This document shows, piece after piece, positions 27,301-40,559 of a DNA stretch of 64,000 bases; within the stretch, counting starts at the first letter, position 1; each line of letters opens with the position of its first letter. The translations under genes and the position numbers were made by a program. The DNA is taken from NCBI GenBank assembly GCA_013396995.1, contig VWZP01007508.1:522009-586008 (forward strand), read 5' to 3'. Below the pieces are notes generated by a model. It ran no database searches and was not told the DNA's origin. It saw nothing but the letters and a program-made list of their open reading frames with translations. The DNA comes from Dicaeum eximium. Its lineage: Eukaryota; Chordata; Aves; Passeriformes; Dicaeidae.

Positions 27301-30300
27301 CAGTTGCAGAACATGGGACTTTCTGGGAGTTTTGGTTGTTGCTCTCATTTATTTCAATTTTTCAGCCTCTATTTGAATCTTATCTATAATACCCTCAGAG
27401 AGAGCCCACTAGAGACGTAACTGTTTTCACTGGTGACTCCAGGCTGCTTTATGCTTGCTGCTGCAAGGCAAGGAGAAAGGCATGTCCCACAGCTGCAGGA
27501 GACAGTGCTAGAGGTGCTGTGGCCTCAGTGAAAAGGGCTGTACCTGACAGCAGCTGAGGTTTGTGGCATGCTCTACCCGTAGGCTCTTGCTGACACCCAG
27601 AGGGGCCTGTTCCTCCACATAGTGAACTGCTTCTGTCACCATCCAGCCTAGAAAGCAAAATGCTCACAAGTGGTGCAAGTCCATTGTCTATTCTTTGCAT
27701 TTGCTGAGCTGTAATGAGCATGGAAAGGCAGAGATTTGAATCTCACATGACAAGAAGTGTCAGGATTGGGGATTAATTCTCTGTGAAATCATTTTGGTGA
27801 TGGGATGCTGTCAGGACACCTGACTCTGCATTCCTCAGACACCCCAGATTCCCACAAACTGCAGGGAGAGGACTGTGTAGGCAAGGAATGCAACATGAAT
27901 TTGTAAACTTCTCTGACAGAGGTATCTTCACACTTTAGTGGGATGGTCTCAAGAGCCTGCTGTGCCAAACAGGTGACCCTTCTAGGACTGGGGCCATTTC
28001 TAGAATGCTGGGTTTTAGTGCAGGGCACATTTTTATAACTGACTCCTATAAAAGGCTAAATTCCAGGTTAATTAGGCTTGACCATGCTGACAGAGTCTTA
28101 ATGAAATCACTGTGAACAATATCAGTGTTGCATAACTCTATTTCTATCAAAATCACCAGAAATTAAGATATTTTTGTTGTTCCTTGTAAGAGATGAAGGT
28201 CTTGTTCCCATTTCCAGTACTGCAGGTTCACTAATTTGTCCATAATTCTGAGCTTTCTACTCCATTCCCATCTCTCCTTGGTTCTCTGTTCTGCTTGCTT
28301 AGCACTGACATTTTGGCTCATTCTGTATCATGCTGTATTGTGCCTTTCCTGTAACCCTTCTGTCCCTCCATCCAGCCACAGAGGTACAAATGTGCAGCCC
28401 ATCAGCAAGGATGGATCCTGCAAAACACCACCTACCACCAGCTTGTATCTGGTGTATCTGGCATTCAGCACCTGTTTTGGGGGGGTTTATTTGGAGACTG
28501 AGTCCCTGGGCAGAAGTCATTTAAGCAGAGTGGAAATCCAGCCTAAGCCAGGGCTGCTCTGGGATGTTGGCAATCCACGTGACTCCTGGGCGCGGATTAA
28601 TTGCTGGGTCTGTAAGGGTTAAAGGGAATGCAATGCCTGGTCTTGCTGCCAGAGTCTCCTGCCTGTCTGTCTGTAAAGGGGGGCCACTCCATGCCAGCCT
28701 TTGAGTCATGCCAGGAGCACAAGCCAGGGCAAAGCCCTCTGCTTGCTGCACAAATCCTGGGAGCAGCTCACAGCTTTCTCCTTTTCGGTGCCTGAGCTCC
28801 CAGGCACACTGAAACAGCTCTTAGCAGAGGTGAAGGCAAGAAATGCTCGTGTGAGTTTTGGAACTTCTGCCTCCTGGGCTCCTAGCCAGGGGACAACAGC
28901 AGTGGATCCCTGTTGTCCCCTCCTGTCACCACGTATCTTGGGAGCCCCTGCTTTCTCAGCGGGGAGCAGGCAGCACAAGTCTGGCTTCGTCTGGCCTTAT
29001 GCCACCTGTGGGTCACCTCAGGAGCAGGAAATTCCCAGCTGCTCCCCAAGACAGCCCAAATGTGGAAATGGTGCAAGGGGAACTTAACCTGGACGTGGTA
29101 ACTGGGATCTGGCCTGAAATCTCCTCTTCAACTCAAGAAATAGTTTGCTGTCTCTGTCTAAATGTTTTTGTCTGTCTCTGCTTAAAAGCTTTAAATAATG
29201 TCATGAAACTACTCACACATCCCACACTGCAAAGCAGATAAACAGTGAGAGGAGCTGAGAATGTTTAACAAGCTGGAACACAACCAAAAAAGACTTAAAG
29301 CCTGGCTGATCAGCTTGGTAGCACACAGGAGCCACCAGAGGGTGATCACAAGGGTTGACTCAAGTTCTGCTCCCTCTTCTGCTTTCCTATCCCATGGTAC
29401 ATCTGTGATTTCCAAGTTAATCATTCTCTGATGGCTTAGGCTCGATCAAGCTCTTGTTGCTGCCATTTCAGGGAACGTGTGGATCAAGTTCTCAGGATCT
29501 TGAAAGAGCCACAGTGTCTTGAAATCCCATTTCAATCATGGGATTCATCTTGTCTGTGCTCCATAACTGCCCTCTTGCCCTCTTGCTTTGTGCTCATACT
29601 CAGCCCTTGTGATGTAGAAAGCAAATAAAGAGGTTTTGTGGGAGACTACCAGAAGATTGTAATCTTCTTATCTCTCATTCCAGACGTATCCTGAAATGAC
29701 TCGTTCTTTTTTCTCTTTTTATTTCACAATATAAGCATTTCACAGAGGAGGTGACATCTTTCAGTGCTTTAGCATTTCATCTCCCTATGTCTTCACATTT
29801 TTTTCCACTTTCTCATCTGCATGTTACCAACTTAATTATGCTGCACAATGACTTTAAAAAGGCAAACTCTGACAAAGGCTAACAAGGATGTTTCTTGGCA
29901 GCTGGTCATTGTTTTGCCTTGGGCCCATAACTTTGCTTGCCACTCTCCACTGGGCGCTGAAGCTGTTCTTGTGTTTAAAGATAATTGCTCCAAGCAAGAT
30001 TATATCATATTTTCTGTCTATGCTTTCAGGAGGGTTTAATGCTGTATAATCTGCCCATCATAACCACATCTCCAGACAATAGCAGGCTGCAGAATACAGT
30101 GTGATAAAGTGTTAGCAAATCTCATTCGTGTTCATTCCCTGTCATTATATTTAGGTTCTAATGGTTTAAGAGCACACAGAATTTTTTTAAAACTGGGGCT
30201 CAAATTAATGGCTGCAGATGTACCCAGTTTTCTTCACCCACAGCCAAAGATGGCATGGACTCTAGAAGAGGTGCATGATAATTTTCTGAATCAGTCTGTC

Positions 30301-31906
30301 AAAGCAGCATAAGCTTGAGTCAGATCTTCTTATCTAATGGTGCATATTGACTAATCCTGTTGATGTGACTGAACCAACCTTCAGTAAAGGCATTGGAGAA
30401 TAACTGCAGCAGCTACCATCTTCTCCAGGGAATGCCAGATAAATTTCTGATGCTCAGCGTGTCCTGTCTTTTTATGACCCATTTTCCACAAGCAGTACCA
30501 TGATGCTCATTTCTTTCGAAGCAGAGCAATTTCTCATGATTTACTTATCTTCTCTGAGCATGGCTGGTGGCAGAAGTAGACAAATTCCATTCAAGATTGA
30601 GGAGAAGTGACTTTGCCTCAGTTTCCTGTCTTGTTAAAGATATAAGCAATGTTTCAAGACTTGGGAAGTTGTGTTTCTTGAAAGACTGGTTCCTTTAAAT
30701 TCCTGCATACATGTTTAATTTCTGAGTGCCACATGTCAGTTAAATCCTGAAATCATGGTGAAGACTCATTATTTCCACATGGGTCAGAACCATCTTTTGC
30801 AAGACGAGAAAGGATCTGATCTTGCCTCAAATTGTACTCCTGGTTCCTAGAAATACTCCTGCTAGGAGATAAGGAATATGATGTAACCATGGATGTCCCC
30901 TGGGTATTCTGGATTGAATGAAATCCTCCTTCTCTCCCATGAGAGTGGTCGTAGAATAAAGATTCCAGATGGGCTAATCATAACACAAACATTTACTGAG
31001 GTTTCAAGCTGGGACATCTGGGAGAATAACTATAGAGCAAATTGCTAAAAAGAAAAGGTGCATTCATCCTAACTGGGACAGCTTTTACCCTGGATTGGCC
31101 AGGGGAAGTGCTGTCTTCATGTGGCCAGCAACAATTAATGGCAGGAATTCCCAGCCAGTCCACTCTTGGACTTGAATGTGAGCTCATGAAGGCAATTACT
31201 GGGGGTGAGGAGGGGTCTCTTGGGAAGCCTTGTCCCTGGAGAAGGGCACTGTGGAAATATCCAGTGCTTGGGTGAGGGTTTATAGTGATATTCCCAGTCT
31301 GTCTTCATTAATGTTTCAATTTATCATGTGGGGAATAGAGCCGACCTTGAGTTTGCTCTATGTGCCATTTACAGGTACAGAGATGAGAGAGGCTTCTCCT
31401 CCTGCTGAAACCATCCTCATGCTTTGTGTTTAATGTAAACAGTGTGTTTAGAAATGTATTGTCTGTGGCAGACCTGACATCACAACCAAATTCTTTAAAA
31501 TAAAAGGTTTGGGGGGAATCGTGTGTCAGCTGCCTGGCGCTGAAATGTATGGAATGGAATTAAGCAAACCTTTTCTTAATTAAAAAAATGAAAATGGATT
31601 CTGAACTTTATCTAAGGGTCACTTTGGGATGAATTTTAGACAGAAAAAATCTTGGCTTTCTGGCAGGACAGCTGTGAGGGAGTGTTCTATTCATTAGAAC
31701 ACAATTTGTCCAAGAAAATATGTTCCAAGTCCTAATCAATTTAGATGAAAACTTGCTGGACAGGGTTCAAGCAGGCCAGTTATGGAGTCTTATAAAGCCA
31801 AACCCACATGTCTCAGTGGGCAAGAGGCAAGATAATCTTAGCTTACAATGGAATGCTTAGATTTATACAGCTAAGACACTGACATAGGCACAAGGGTTGG
31901 TTCTTC

Positions 31907-31935
31907 TGTGATGGGGTTTTTTTAAACCCATCACA
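31907..31935. repeat. Inverted repeat, 9-bp perfect arms
   Basis: TGTGATGGG (31907-31915) and CCCATCACA (31927-31935) flank a T-rich loop that continues the pairing with one bulged G. Confidence 0.85.
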
Positions 31936-34900
31936 AAGATGGGTTAGAATTTTTAAGAAGAATTGGAACTTTTAAAAAGAGGAAATATCCCTTTAAGATA
32001 CAGTCACCCATGCTGAATGGACTGTGGCCAGATCCATCCTTGCTTTAGCATCTATAGAAAGATTTTTGGAAAAGACCAGCTTCCAAAACACTAGGAATGG
32101 AGGTGTGCCTCCAACTGAAGGTCCTTGGCATCACAGGCTCTTGCGGAATTTTATAATTCCCAGCTGCATGAGGATATTTTTTTTTAATGAGCTGCTTCAG
32201 CAGTGGAAATGGAGCAGTTTGGAGAAGCTGTTGCACAGTGAGCCCCTGGGAAGGTGACACCATGCACAGCATTGTTCTGGTGTTAAATGCAAGCTCTTTA
32301 TGATGACACATTGCTACTGAGCATAGAAAACCACAGCTCAACACACCCCCAGCCCTCCTGGGGTTAATGGTAACTATTTTAGGGTTTGCTTTTCTGTCAT
32401 TCAGTTAATTTGTCCATTATTGCAGCTGGTAGCTTTAAAACAATATATTTGTAGATCCTTGCAAATTCCCATAGGGATGAGATACATAACCTGAGCAGTC
32501 TTTAGCCTGGAGGATATTTCATTTCTTAATCTGAAATGGTTTTCTAACTTGCACAGTCTTAGCTAAGGTTAATCTCCATCACAAACAAGGGTGAATCAAG
32601 GGTGCCTCTCACAGTAACTTTCAATGTCTGGTAGAAAGCCACAGCAACAAGTTGGTCTCTGAAGTGCCAGTTCACATTCAACTCTTCACTGGTGGATCCT
32701 CTCCTGCATCTGTCACTGGGAAGGGACAAACACAACATTTTCTCTTCTCTCCTGACTCTCTTCTGGCACTGGAAGGCCAAAATTCTTTCTAGCTGTAAGT
32801 GGCCCTGTCTACATCACCGGGCAGCCCCTCAGCCCCAAACTTGTTACTCACCAGCCTTCTCCTATCCAGGGACTGAGAGCTGAGCCAGGAGCTGTCTTTT
32901 CTCATCACGACTCCTGTAATTTCAGGGGCAGTGAAACACCCCTTCTGCCAGTCCTCCTCCTTCTCCTTTGCCCAGCGGCACCACCCTGCACCTGCATCCC
33001 CCCTCCTGACTCAGGCAGGGATTTACCGGCACGGCTGGGGCTGGATGCGAAGGAGAAGGATCAGACAGTATTGTTAAGCAACTTGTGGTTAAAGTCACAA
33101 ACTCTGGAGACTTCTTGACTACTGTAAACACCAGCGGCTTGTTGTCCCACAGCCTCTTCCTTCCTTCACACCCCACTCTGCCAAGTCAGCCACCTGAGAC
33201 TCTGCTTATTGCTTTTGTTTTCCCTGGCTCTTCTCGCTTGTTTACTTAAAAATCTCTTTCCCTCCCCTTCCCTTCATTTGAATTTCTTGCAGGAGGGTCT
33301 TGTAAGGACACCTACTTTAATCAGAATTTCCTGTGAATTAACAGGCAGGGGTTTTTTTGAGTTTTACATGTTTTGAAATAAAAATGGGATCACTTCTTCA
33401 TTGCCCCTTCCCCAGACTCTGCTTTCAACAAACCCTTTTCTTACAGAAAGCCACAGTTTTAAAGGCCCAGTTTAAAAGGCAGGCTCTGTCCCACAGAGAA
33501 GGAGGAGGAGGGTTACTTTGGATGCAGCAGGACAGCCTGTCACCCAAGGGAAAACAGCCTACATGCTGCTGAGGCTGGCTGCAAATTTTTGTTTCAAAAA
33601 GCACTCCAGACTCAAACCACCTGTGAGTGAGTCTGGCTGGCTGATTTAGTAGGGCCTAGAGCAGGGTGTCCTGTCAGAAGCCACGCTTATTTTCACCAAG
33701 GCAAATGAATCAGGTTTTATGTGGCTCCCTGGGACAGGCTCATTAAAGCTTTGTAAAACAAACTGCGAGCGAGAGGTGCAACATTTCCTTATCCAAACCC
33801 AGAGAATAGACAGGCATCCTATGGAAAAGTGAGTCACATTCTCTGTGGTACATTCTGTTCATTCTGTTATAATAAACATGAGTGCTTGTTTGCTGAGTCC
33901 ATCAGCATGCAGACCCAAACTGGATCAGGAGGACAAGCTCCTCGGCCGCTGCCGGGCTCGCGTGTGCACTGCTGTTTGCTTGCTCTGTTGTATAACAGCA
34001 CCAGTCACGTCAGGCTGCCATTCCAAGAGGAAATAACAGCACTTCTCTCATTTCTTTCAAATCCATCCCAAATTTCTATAAAAGACATCAAAGAAATTAC
34101 TCTGATACTTGCCATGCTTTCCAAATGACTCATCTTTTAAAGAAACTGCTGGAAAATAAGGCGCAACCAAGGTTCCTTGATTCCAGAGTTTGAGACTTTT
34201 AAGAATCTTGTGGAAACAAGTCAAAATAAGAAGCCACAAACCCACCTTCTCATAAAACCCTTCTCCATATTTTCTATATTTCTCTGCTACCAGTTGGAGT
34301 TGGTTTTACAAGCTACACTGCCAAGAGATAAAGCAGGTTGTTAGTCCAGCTCCATGACTGCAGAAGGTGAATTAGCTGGCCAAATGTGCTCATTGCTACT
34401 GCTATTGGAAGATGACTTTTAAATAGGATGATGCTTGGCTGCATTAGAACTAGTAGTGAAATGAAGGATTGTCTGCTGGAAACAAGGGGACTTCTGGGAA
34501 GGAAGTTTCTATGCAGCATGAGTAGCATTTTGGAAATCTGACTCTTGCCCTGTTATAAGAATGGACAAAGCCTCCAAAATTTTAAATGCTCACTGCATTT
34601 CTAAGAACTTTAGATGGGACAGGAGGGATTGCTTCTGAGTTCAGCAGGAGGAGAGTTGGAGATTGGACATGGGTTAGAAATTTGTTGGTCTATAGCTTGA
34701 AGCATTTCAGATATTTCCATAGAATCCCTGGCTAATTACAATTGCTTGTCTAATGCAGTGCTCCAGGAAGTGAGGCTACTGTCCTGCAAAATCTGAAAGG
34801 AAGGGCTGGGGACAATGAGCATCCCCTGCCTGGCTCTGACAGCCAGGCATTCCCAGCTTCTGCGGTGCATGAAGGTACCCTTAAATGTGCTCATTTTGCT

Positions 34901-35829
34901 GACTTTTTTCTTCCACCTTTATCCACATGTGGAAGGAGCAGTGGCATTGCCATTGCAGACTCTCTCATGCAAGAGGACCACGCACCAAAAAGCCTTGGGG
35001 TACCAAACAGCTTCACTCCTCAGCCTGAACCTACTGGGGACACTCATGTTGGAAATAAAAACTCTTTTGCCTTTTTGCTCTGGCAAGTATCTGGTGATAA
35101 TTTTTGGGGTGTTTTCTGCCCCAGTAAATTTTTTGTTTTTAATTTCTCTGCAAGTTATCCAATCACTTCAATCCAGTCCATTCATCTTTTCCAGTCCTGT
35201 ATTACAGGTATTTTTAGCAGTAGAGTATAACCCTGTACTGTCCCTCCTCAAAGTCTCCTCGTGCCATTGTTGAGGTGGGGAAGCATTTCAGAGGCATGTA
35301 AGATGCTCTCAGCAGGCGCAAGCCAGGAGCCAGTCCAACTCCAGGTTCCCAAAAAGAACTCAGAAAGGTCTCCCATCCCATTGGGAAGCAGCATTCAAAG
35401 GCTCTCCTCACCCACTGCAGTGTCCCAGCTTCTCTCCATGAGTCATGGGAGGCATCACGGGAGGGCTTCTCCTGACCGTAAGAGAGATGTTTAATAAACC
35501 TTAACTAACCTGTTTAATAAGAGGTTTTTAATCTTTAGATGTTCACAGCTGTTCACAAAAACATAAAATACACAGTCCAGCATGAGCAGCTACACGCTGG
35601 GAGAAAAAAGGCATAGCATTGTACTTGATCAGGGGCCAGGATGTCTCCGTGGGTGCTCTGGCAGGAATGAGTGGTTGGCATCATATTTTTCTCGGTAAAA
35701 TACAAGAGGTTTACCTGGTAATAGAGCCTGTTGAATCTAGAGCAGCCTGGCTTCTTGTAACACCCCCTGCACATCCATGCATGTCCTGCATGTCCCCCTG
35801 CACGTCCATGGTGTTGCAGGTGGAAACAC

Positions 35830-35920
35830 TGCATTTAAGAAGTGAGGAATTACTTAGAGGTCTTTGCAACCTGAACTATTCTTTGATTCTGAGATCTATT
35901 CATGATTCTGAGATCATTGA
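35830..35920 (+). mobile_element. Degenerate CR1-like 3' tail
   Basis: 'TTAGAGGTCTTTGCAACCTG' followed by AACTATTCTTTGATTCTGAG resembles the CR1 tail 'AACTATTCTATGATTCTG'. The ATTCTGAG unit is partly duplicated at the 3' end (a GATTCTGAGATC motif occurs twice in 35885-35913). The 5' limit is unclear. Confidence 0.5.
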
Positions 35921-37204
35921 GTTGAACTGACTTGATTTCTGCTTTTTATCCTTATCAGTGACTGTCTTCTTTCTGTTGTGGAAACTGTCACCCTGCCACC
36001 ATATCGTTGAAGGGATTATTTTTAATTTTTTTAAACCTGCTGGTTATGGTTTTTAAACTGTATTTTTTAATATTTTATGTATGTGTGTGCTTACACAAAA
36101 GCAGGGGCTGCTGGAAGCTGCAGGTCCCCGTCTTTGCTGTGCTGGCTCCTGGTGAGGCAGGGATGCATAAAGCTGTTTGCTATGTGCTGCTGCAAGAAAT
36201 ACATGTGCAAGCACGTTGAGGTATCTGTGGGTGCAGGAGCATCTCCCAGGGAACTCTAATGTTTGGTTTGCTGACAGTATCATTCCACTGAAGCAGCTTT
36301 CAGTTGCTTTGTACGTCAGCTTGTTTATCTGTAAAATGGAAATGGGGAACTTCCTAGAGAACTCAGAGCCATATTTTTAATTATTCATAGCTCTTGCCTA
36401 CCCTAGAGGCAAGTATAAGCTGTAAATCTCTGAAGCTGCATACCAACATTTCTGTGGTTTGAGCATCAGGGGAGCCCCTTTTCCACAGACACTGCTGTAT
36501 TCTCCTGGCTGTGTGTTTCATGGCAAGCCTGTGCTCAGCCCTTGGCATGCAGACCAAGCACTGGGACCCCTGACCCCTTTCTGTGTGCAGAGCCAGGTGT
36601 TTTCCTGCAGAGCCTGTCCTGCTGGGGGCTGCAGGCTGGGACTGGGAAGGTGCCTGTGGTGTGTGCTGTGCATGTGAGGCGCCGAAAGCGGCGTGTGGCA
36701 AACCCAGGCTCCACAATCTGTGGGGGCACGGGGCAGTGGCCCCCTCCCAGCACCAGCACCGCCCTTGCCCGAGTCCCAGCCACGCTCTGCACCCAGGGCC
36801 AAGCCCTGCCAGGGCTCTGGGCACATGCAGAGCATCCCAAACAGGATGGAAGGGTTCTCAGGTCGCCCTGTGCCTTTTGGTAAGCGGCCCCGTGCTTTAC
36901 CATCGGCTCCCTGGAGGCTGTGACATTTGAGCTTGCACTGGCTGCCCCAGCGCAGGGAGGTCAAGCAAATTGAATTTCTCTTCTAATTAGCTGTCTATGG
37001 CTTTGATCCCTGTCCATTGGAGGCCTTGTGTGTTTTAGCTGGAAGAAGGCACGCCACGTTCCAGCCCCCTGCTGCAGCCGGGGAAGCGGCGATGTCCCGG
37101 CAAGGCGTGCGCTCGGAGCAGTGCTCGGCTGAAGAGCCATCCCTGCTTCCCTGGGCCTCCCTCTTACGGAAGCTAATTCCTTCCCATTGTCTTTGCAAGT
37201 TCTA

Positions 37205-37480
37205 ACAGAGTAGTAAGCTGCAGTAAAGAGAGGGGATATGTTCAATTTAAGCGGCGAGATTATGATGTTCCGAATAAAGCCGTATTTATTAATAATTACC
37301 TCTCTGCCATGACTTTAAATTCAAACAGCTGGACAGCCTCTGCTCTTTATTAATTTCCTTGGATCCTTGGCATGAAGCCCTCAATCCTGTGATGTAATGG
37401 TATAAAAAGTTGGCTCCTGAACGAGCTTCCACCCACAAGTACTAAATTTGGAGTACGGCAAATTTCTGCAGATTCCAGAG
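37205..37480. promoter_or_regulatory. Candidate conserved non-coding element
   Basis: AT-rich, repeat-free and of high complexity, with clustered homeodomain-type cores (TATTTATTAATAATTACC), an E-box-like CAGCTG, and no open frame. It follows a GC-rich stretch with scattered CpG (about 36450-37150). This look is typical of vertebrate enhancers, but conservation cannot be judged from one sequence. Confidence 0.25.
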
Positions 37481-38674
37481 ACAGGCTATGCTCAAGACGT
37501 GCTGATGCCTTCAGTCCCATCCTATTGCACCAAACAACAAGGTTGTGTGCTTTTTATAACGGGGATCATAAATATGACTCAGATGCACATGTTGTCTATG
37601 TAAGCACTTGGGGTTGGCTATCACTTTATGGCACTGGGAAGAAGCCAAGCCAAATAAAAATTGTTTTGAGTAAATATTACATTTCTAGAGCATGAATAAG
37701 TTTTCTCTGCAGCCAGCGTGTCACTAATGGGAATAAGGAAGAAGACGGGGTGGGGGGAAAGCGGTAACTAAATCACCCCTCTAAACACAGACAGTCTGCA
37801 GCAAGACCTGTTGTTTGGACTCGTCTGGGGTGTGATATCCCAGATAATTCATAGCAGGTCTCAGCAAGGCCACGAGAGATAGAAATAAAAATAGCTGTAC
37901 AGCTCAGCACCGTGCTGCTGCGCGGCTCTCTTTTGGGTGGGATCTCCAGGAGTGGTATGTAAAACAGGCAACCAGAGAACCCAGTGTCCTCCTCTCCCCC
38001 ACTCCCAAATGTGCAGAGGCTCAAGCATGTGGATTGCTCCATGGAGATCAGTGTTGCTACTCACATGCTCAGCACTAAGCGTGTGCACATGTCTGTCCAG
38101 GATCCGAGCCAGAAGGAAGGATGAGTTTTTCATCCTGCAGTTTTGGGACCCTGGGGGATGTCTGCACTGCAGAACAGGGGGAAGCAGAAAATGAGCCCAC
38201 ATGCTGCTCTGCCTACAGAAGAAAGCAGCTCCCTGGCAGCTCTATGGGGTAGGGATGTGCCATCCCACCACCAGCACAGGGCTGGTTCATCACAGCTGCT
38301 GGCTCTGCTCCAGCTCCTGCAGCAAGCTGATAGGCCTCAGCATCCCCCAAAATCCCAATTACGCCTGCCCTTGAGCAGTACTCAGGGAACAACTTATGAA
38401 GTGCTTCATGTACCTGAAATGCAAAGGGATTAAAAAAAAAAACCAGCTCTTTCTGCAAGAACTTTTCAGGAAACATTCCTTGATAAAAGGAATCCTCAAG
38501 TCTTTAAAAAATAATAGCCAGAGAGAAATAACAAGTGAGAGTCTAGCTTTGAAAATCATTAATGCCTCTCCCATATTCCTGATGGGCATGTGCATTCCTT
38601 CCTGTTGCACCTGTGAGCTTCTACATGTCAGGTTAGTGCTTTCCTGAGCTTTGCTGTCTTCTTCTTTTTTATAG

Positions 38675-38754
38675 GCTTCTTTCGGATAGCAGGCAGAAAA
38701 CCTGTCTTTAAAAGAGGAGCTCAGACAGGAAGCAGCAATGTTCCAGGAGGATTT
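38675..38754 (+). other. Exon-like segment with strong splice signals (unverified)
   Basis: An acceptor with a long pyrimidine tract (GTCTTCTTCTTTTTTATAG) ends at 38674 and a consensus donor gtgagt starts at 38755. The 80 nt between are open in only one frame, reading FFRIAGRKPVFKRGAQTG and on to NVPGGF. I do not recognise the peptide. It could be an exon of an unknown coding or non-coding transcript, or a chance pair of splice signals. Confidence 0.25.
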
Positions 38755-40390
38755 GTGAGTCAAGCAGGACAGCAACCGGCTTCTTGAAGTGTGAATTTCA
38801 AAGATCCCTAAAACCCTTGGCTGTACAGTTGGAGCAGGTGAGCGGGGAGGCATCGAGAGCCCTCGACATTCCCATGGCCCAGCCATCCCCATCAGAAACT
38901 TTTGAAGAGCTTCTCTGTGCAGTGGGCTGGACTGGGGCTGCAGATTGAATGTTTGAAGGGCTGTGAGCCCTGCAATAACCACAGCAGGCTTGACGTCAGC
39001 AGACCTGTACCTCCAGGGATTAGTTCTGAGAAATCACGGCCAGTTTGCCCAGCTAAGGCGGTTTTGACTGTTTGAAGAATCTGGGTGATAAGTCCTTTTT
39101 CCATGCCTTGAATGCTGCCAGTGGTCTTTTTCTGCCAGAAGAGCAGCCCAAACAGTGTACATGGGGCTGGCTCCCTCCCCTTTGTAATGCATTTTACAAT
39201 TTGGAGAAACTTGTAACACAAGAAAGTGTTTTTACATATTAGAGCTTCTAAATTGTTCGAACAGTTGGAAAATCCTAATTGCCTTTAAAAGTCAAGAAAA
39301 AAAAACCAGCAAAGAAAACATTTTGGATTGCAGAATTAACAAAACTGGGAGCTGAAGTTCAGTTTCCTGAACCAAAAATTTATTCAGGGAGTCCTGTCAT
39401 ACTTGTGACTTTAAAACAAATACTTGAGCCTTCAACAAGGGATTTGCCCCTACCCCCAAACTTGCTCTGAGATGCAGAGCTTAAGCTCTGAGAACTCTCC
39501 AGAGATGCATTGTGTAGCTTGATCATGTTTAGATTTACCCCAGGACATTGTCAGGGCTCCACATGCACAAGGGAGGGGAAAACCTACCTGGAATTGATTC
39601 AGCAGGTTGAATGAGAGATGACAAAAGAGGGCTTGGCTGGAGTGCTGGCCTAATTTCTGTGAAACTTTGGGGGTAGCTGAGTGGTGATTTAACTCCAGTT
39701 AATTAGAAGCTAAAGGCTGCTTCAATTTGTGGTTGTTGCCCAAGAGCTTCAAGGAGGTTTTCTGGCTGCCAGGGATCAGCAATAAAGGTGGGGGAGCTGG
39801 AGGTGACACTGCAAGGGGCTGGCAGGGGCTGGGGCCAGGGAGCTCTGGTTGTGCCCTGGTATAAGTGGCGCTTCCCAGGCCTCACTCAGCAATCTCTGAT
39901 TTGCACCTGGTGAACACAGGTTCAGGGTATCACTTAAAGAACTCTCCTTTTAGGGACAGTTTACTGTTTTGCAGATGTCCGTGTGCTTTTTTAACGGATA
40001 AACATCATCCATCTTTCATCAATGCCCGGCAGAGGCACAAGGAGGTTAAGGGACCTGACAAAGGTGATAGCAAGTCAAATTGTTTGAAATTTTGTAGCTC
40101 TGAAATATCATCTTTCTAAAACAGGAAACCCTCTCAGGAGTAGTAGGTTTTCATTAAAACAACAGTTCAAACCTGTCGATCTTGATCTATCAGGAAAAAG
40201 AGGAATGTAGAAAATGTGAGAGTTAGCTTAGCCTCCCTTAAACTAAACCACCAGGTTCACGTTCCTATGGAGAAACAAATACCCTGCAGGCATCGTGGTG
40301 TCTTTGATTTATTTTTGGAAGTTGAAAACTCCCCCTGTTGGTGTCTGAGCTAAGAAAAAAACAAGGATTTTGTGAGCCAACAAAAGGTTT

Positions 40391-40410
40391 CTGGAGGAAA
40401 AAACCTCCAG
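40391..40410. repeat. Short perfect hairpin
   Basis: CTGGAGG, six A residues, CCTCCAG: 7-bp arms, about 150 bp left of the CpG island. Confidence 0.85.
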
Positions 40411-40559
40411 TCTCACTTCTGAAGGGCTTATGACACGAGCAGTTGAGCTAAAGTAATCCAGCTTAGCCTCCCCTACATTTCAAAATTGGGTTAAAGTTCC
40501 TAAGTCATTGAGGGAAAATGTTACTCAACAGAGTAATGACTCTCTAACTGGCATGTCAG

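Larger units (their letters stand above)
14700..37200. other. Intergenic, no recognised gene
   Basis: About 22 kb without a recognisable protein-coding exon. Contains the hairpin at 15683-15710, the pentanucleotide repeat at 18482-18503, an (AT)n tract near 17993-18009, a polyadenylation-like signal at 29624-29629 and the CR1-like tail near 35830-35920. Two parts, 17280-17500 and 26030-26360, have an AT-rich, repeat-free look like conserved non-coding DNA. An 837-nt open frame at 24990-25826 (plus) matches no family and overlaps frames of 189 to 195 codons on the other strand. Confidence 0.5.

Noticed and set aside
29624..29629. Polyadenylation signal AATAAA with GT-rich flank on the plus strand
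   Set aside because: No upstream exon or splice site could be paired with it, and AATAAA is frequent by chance in AT-rich DNA.
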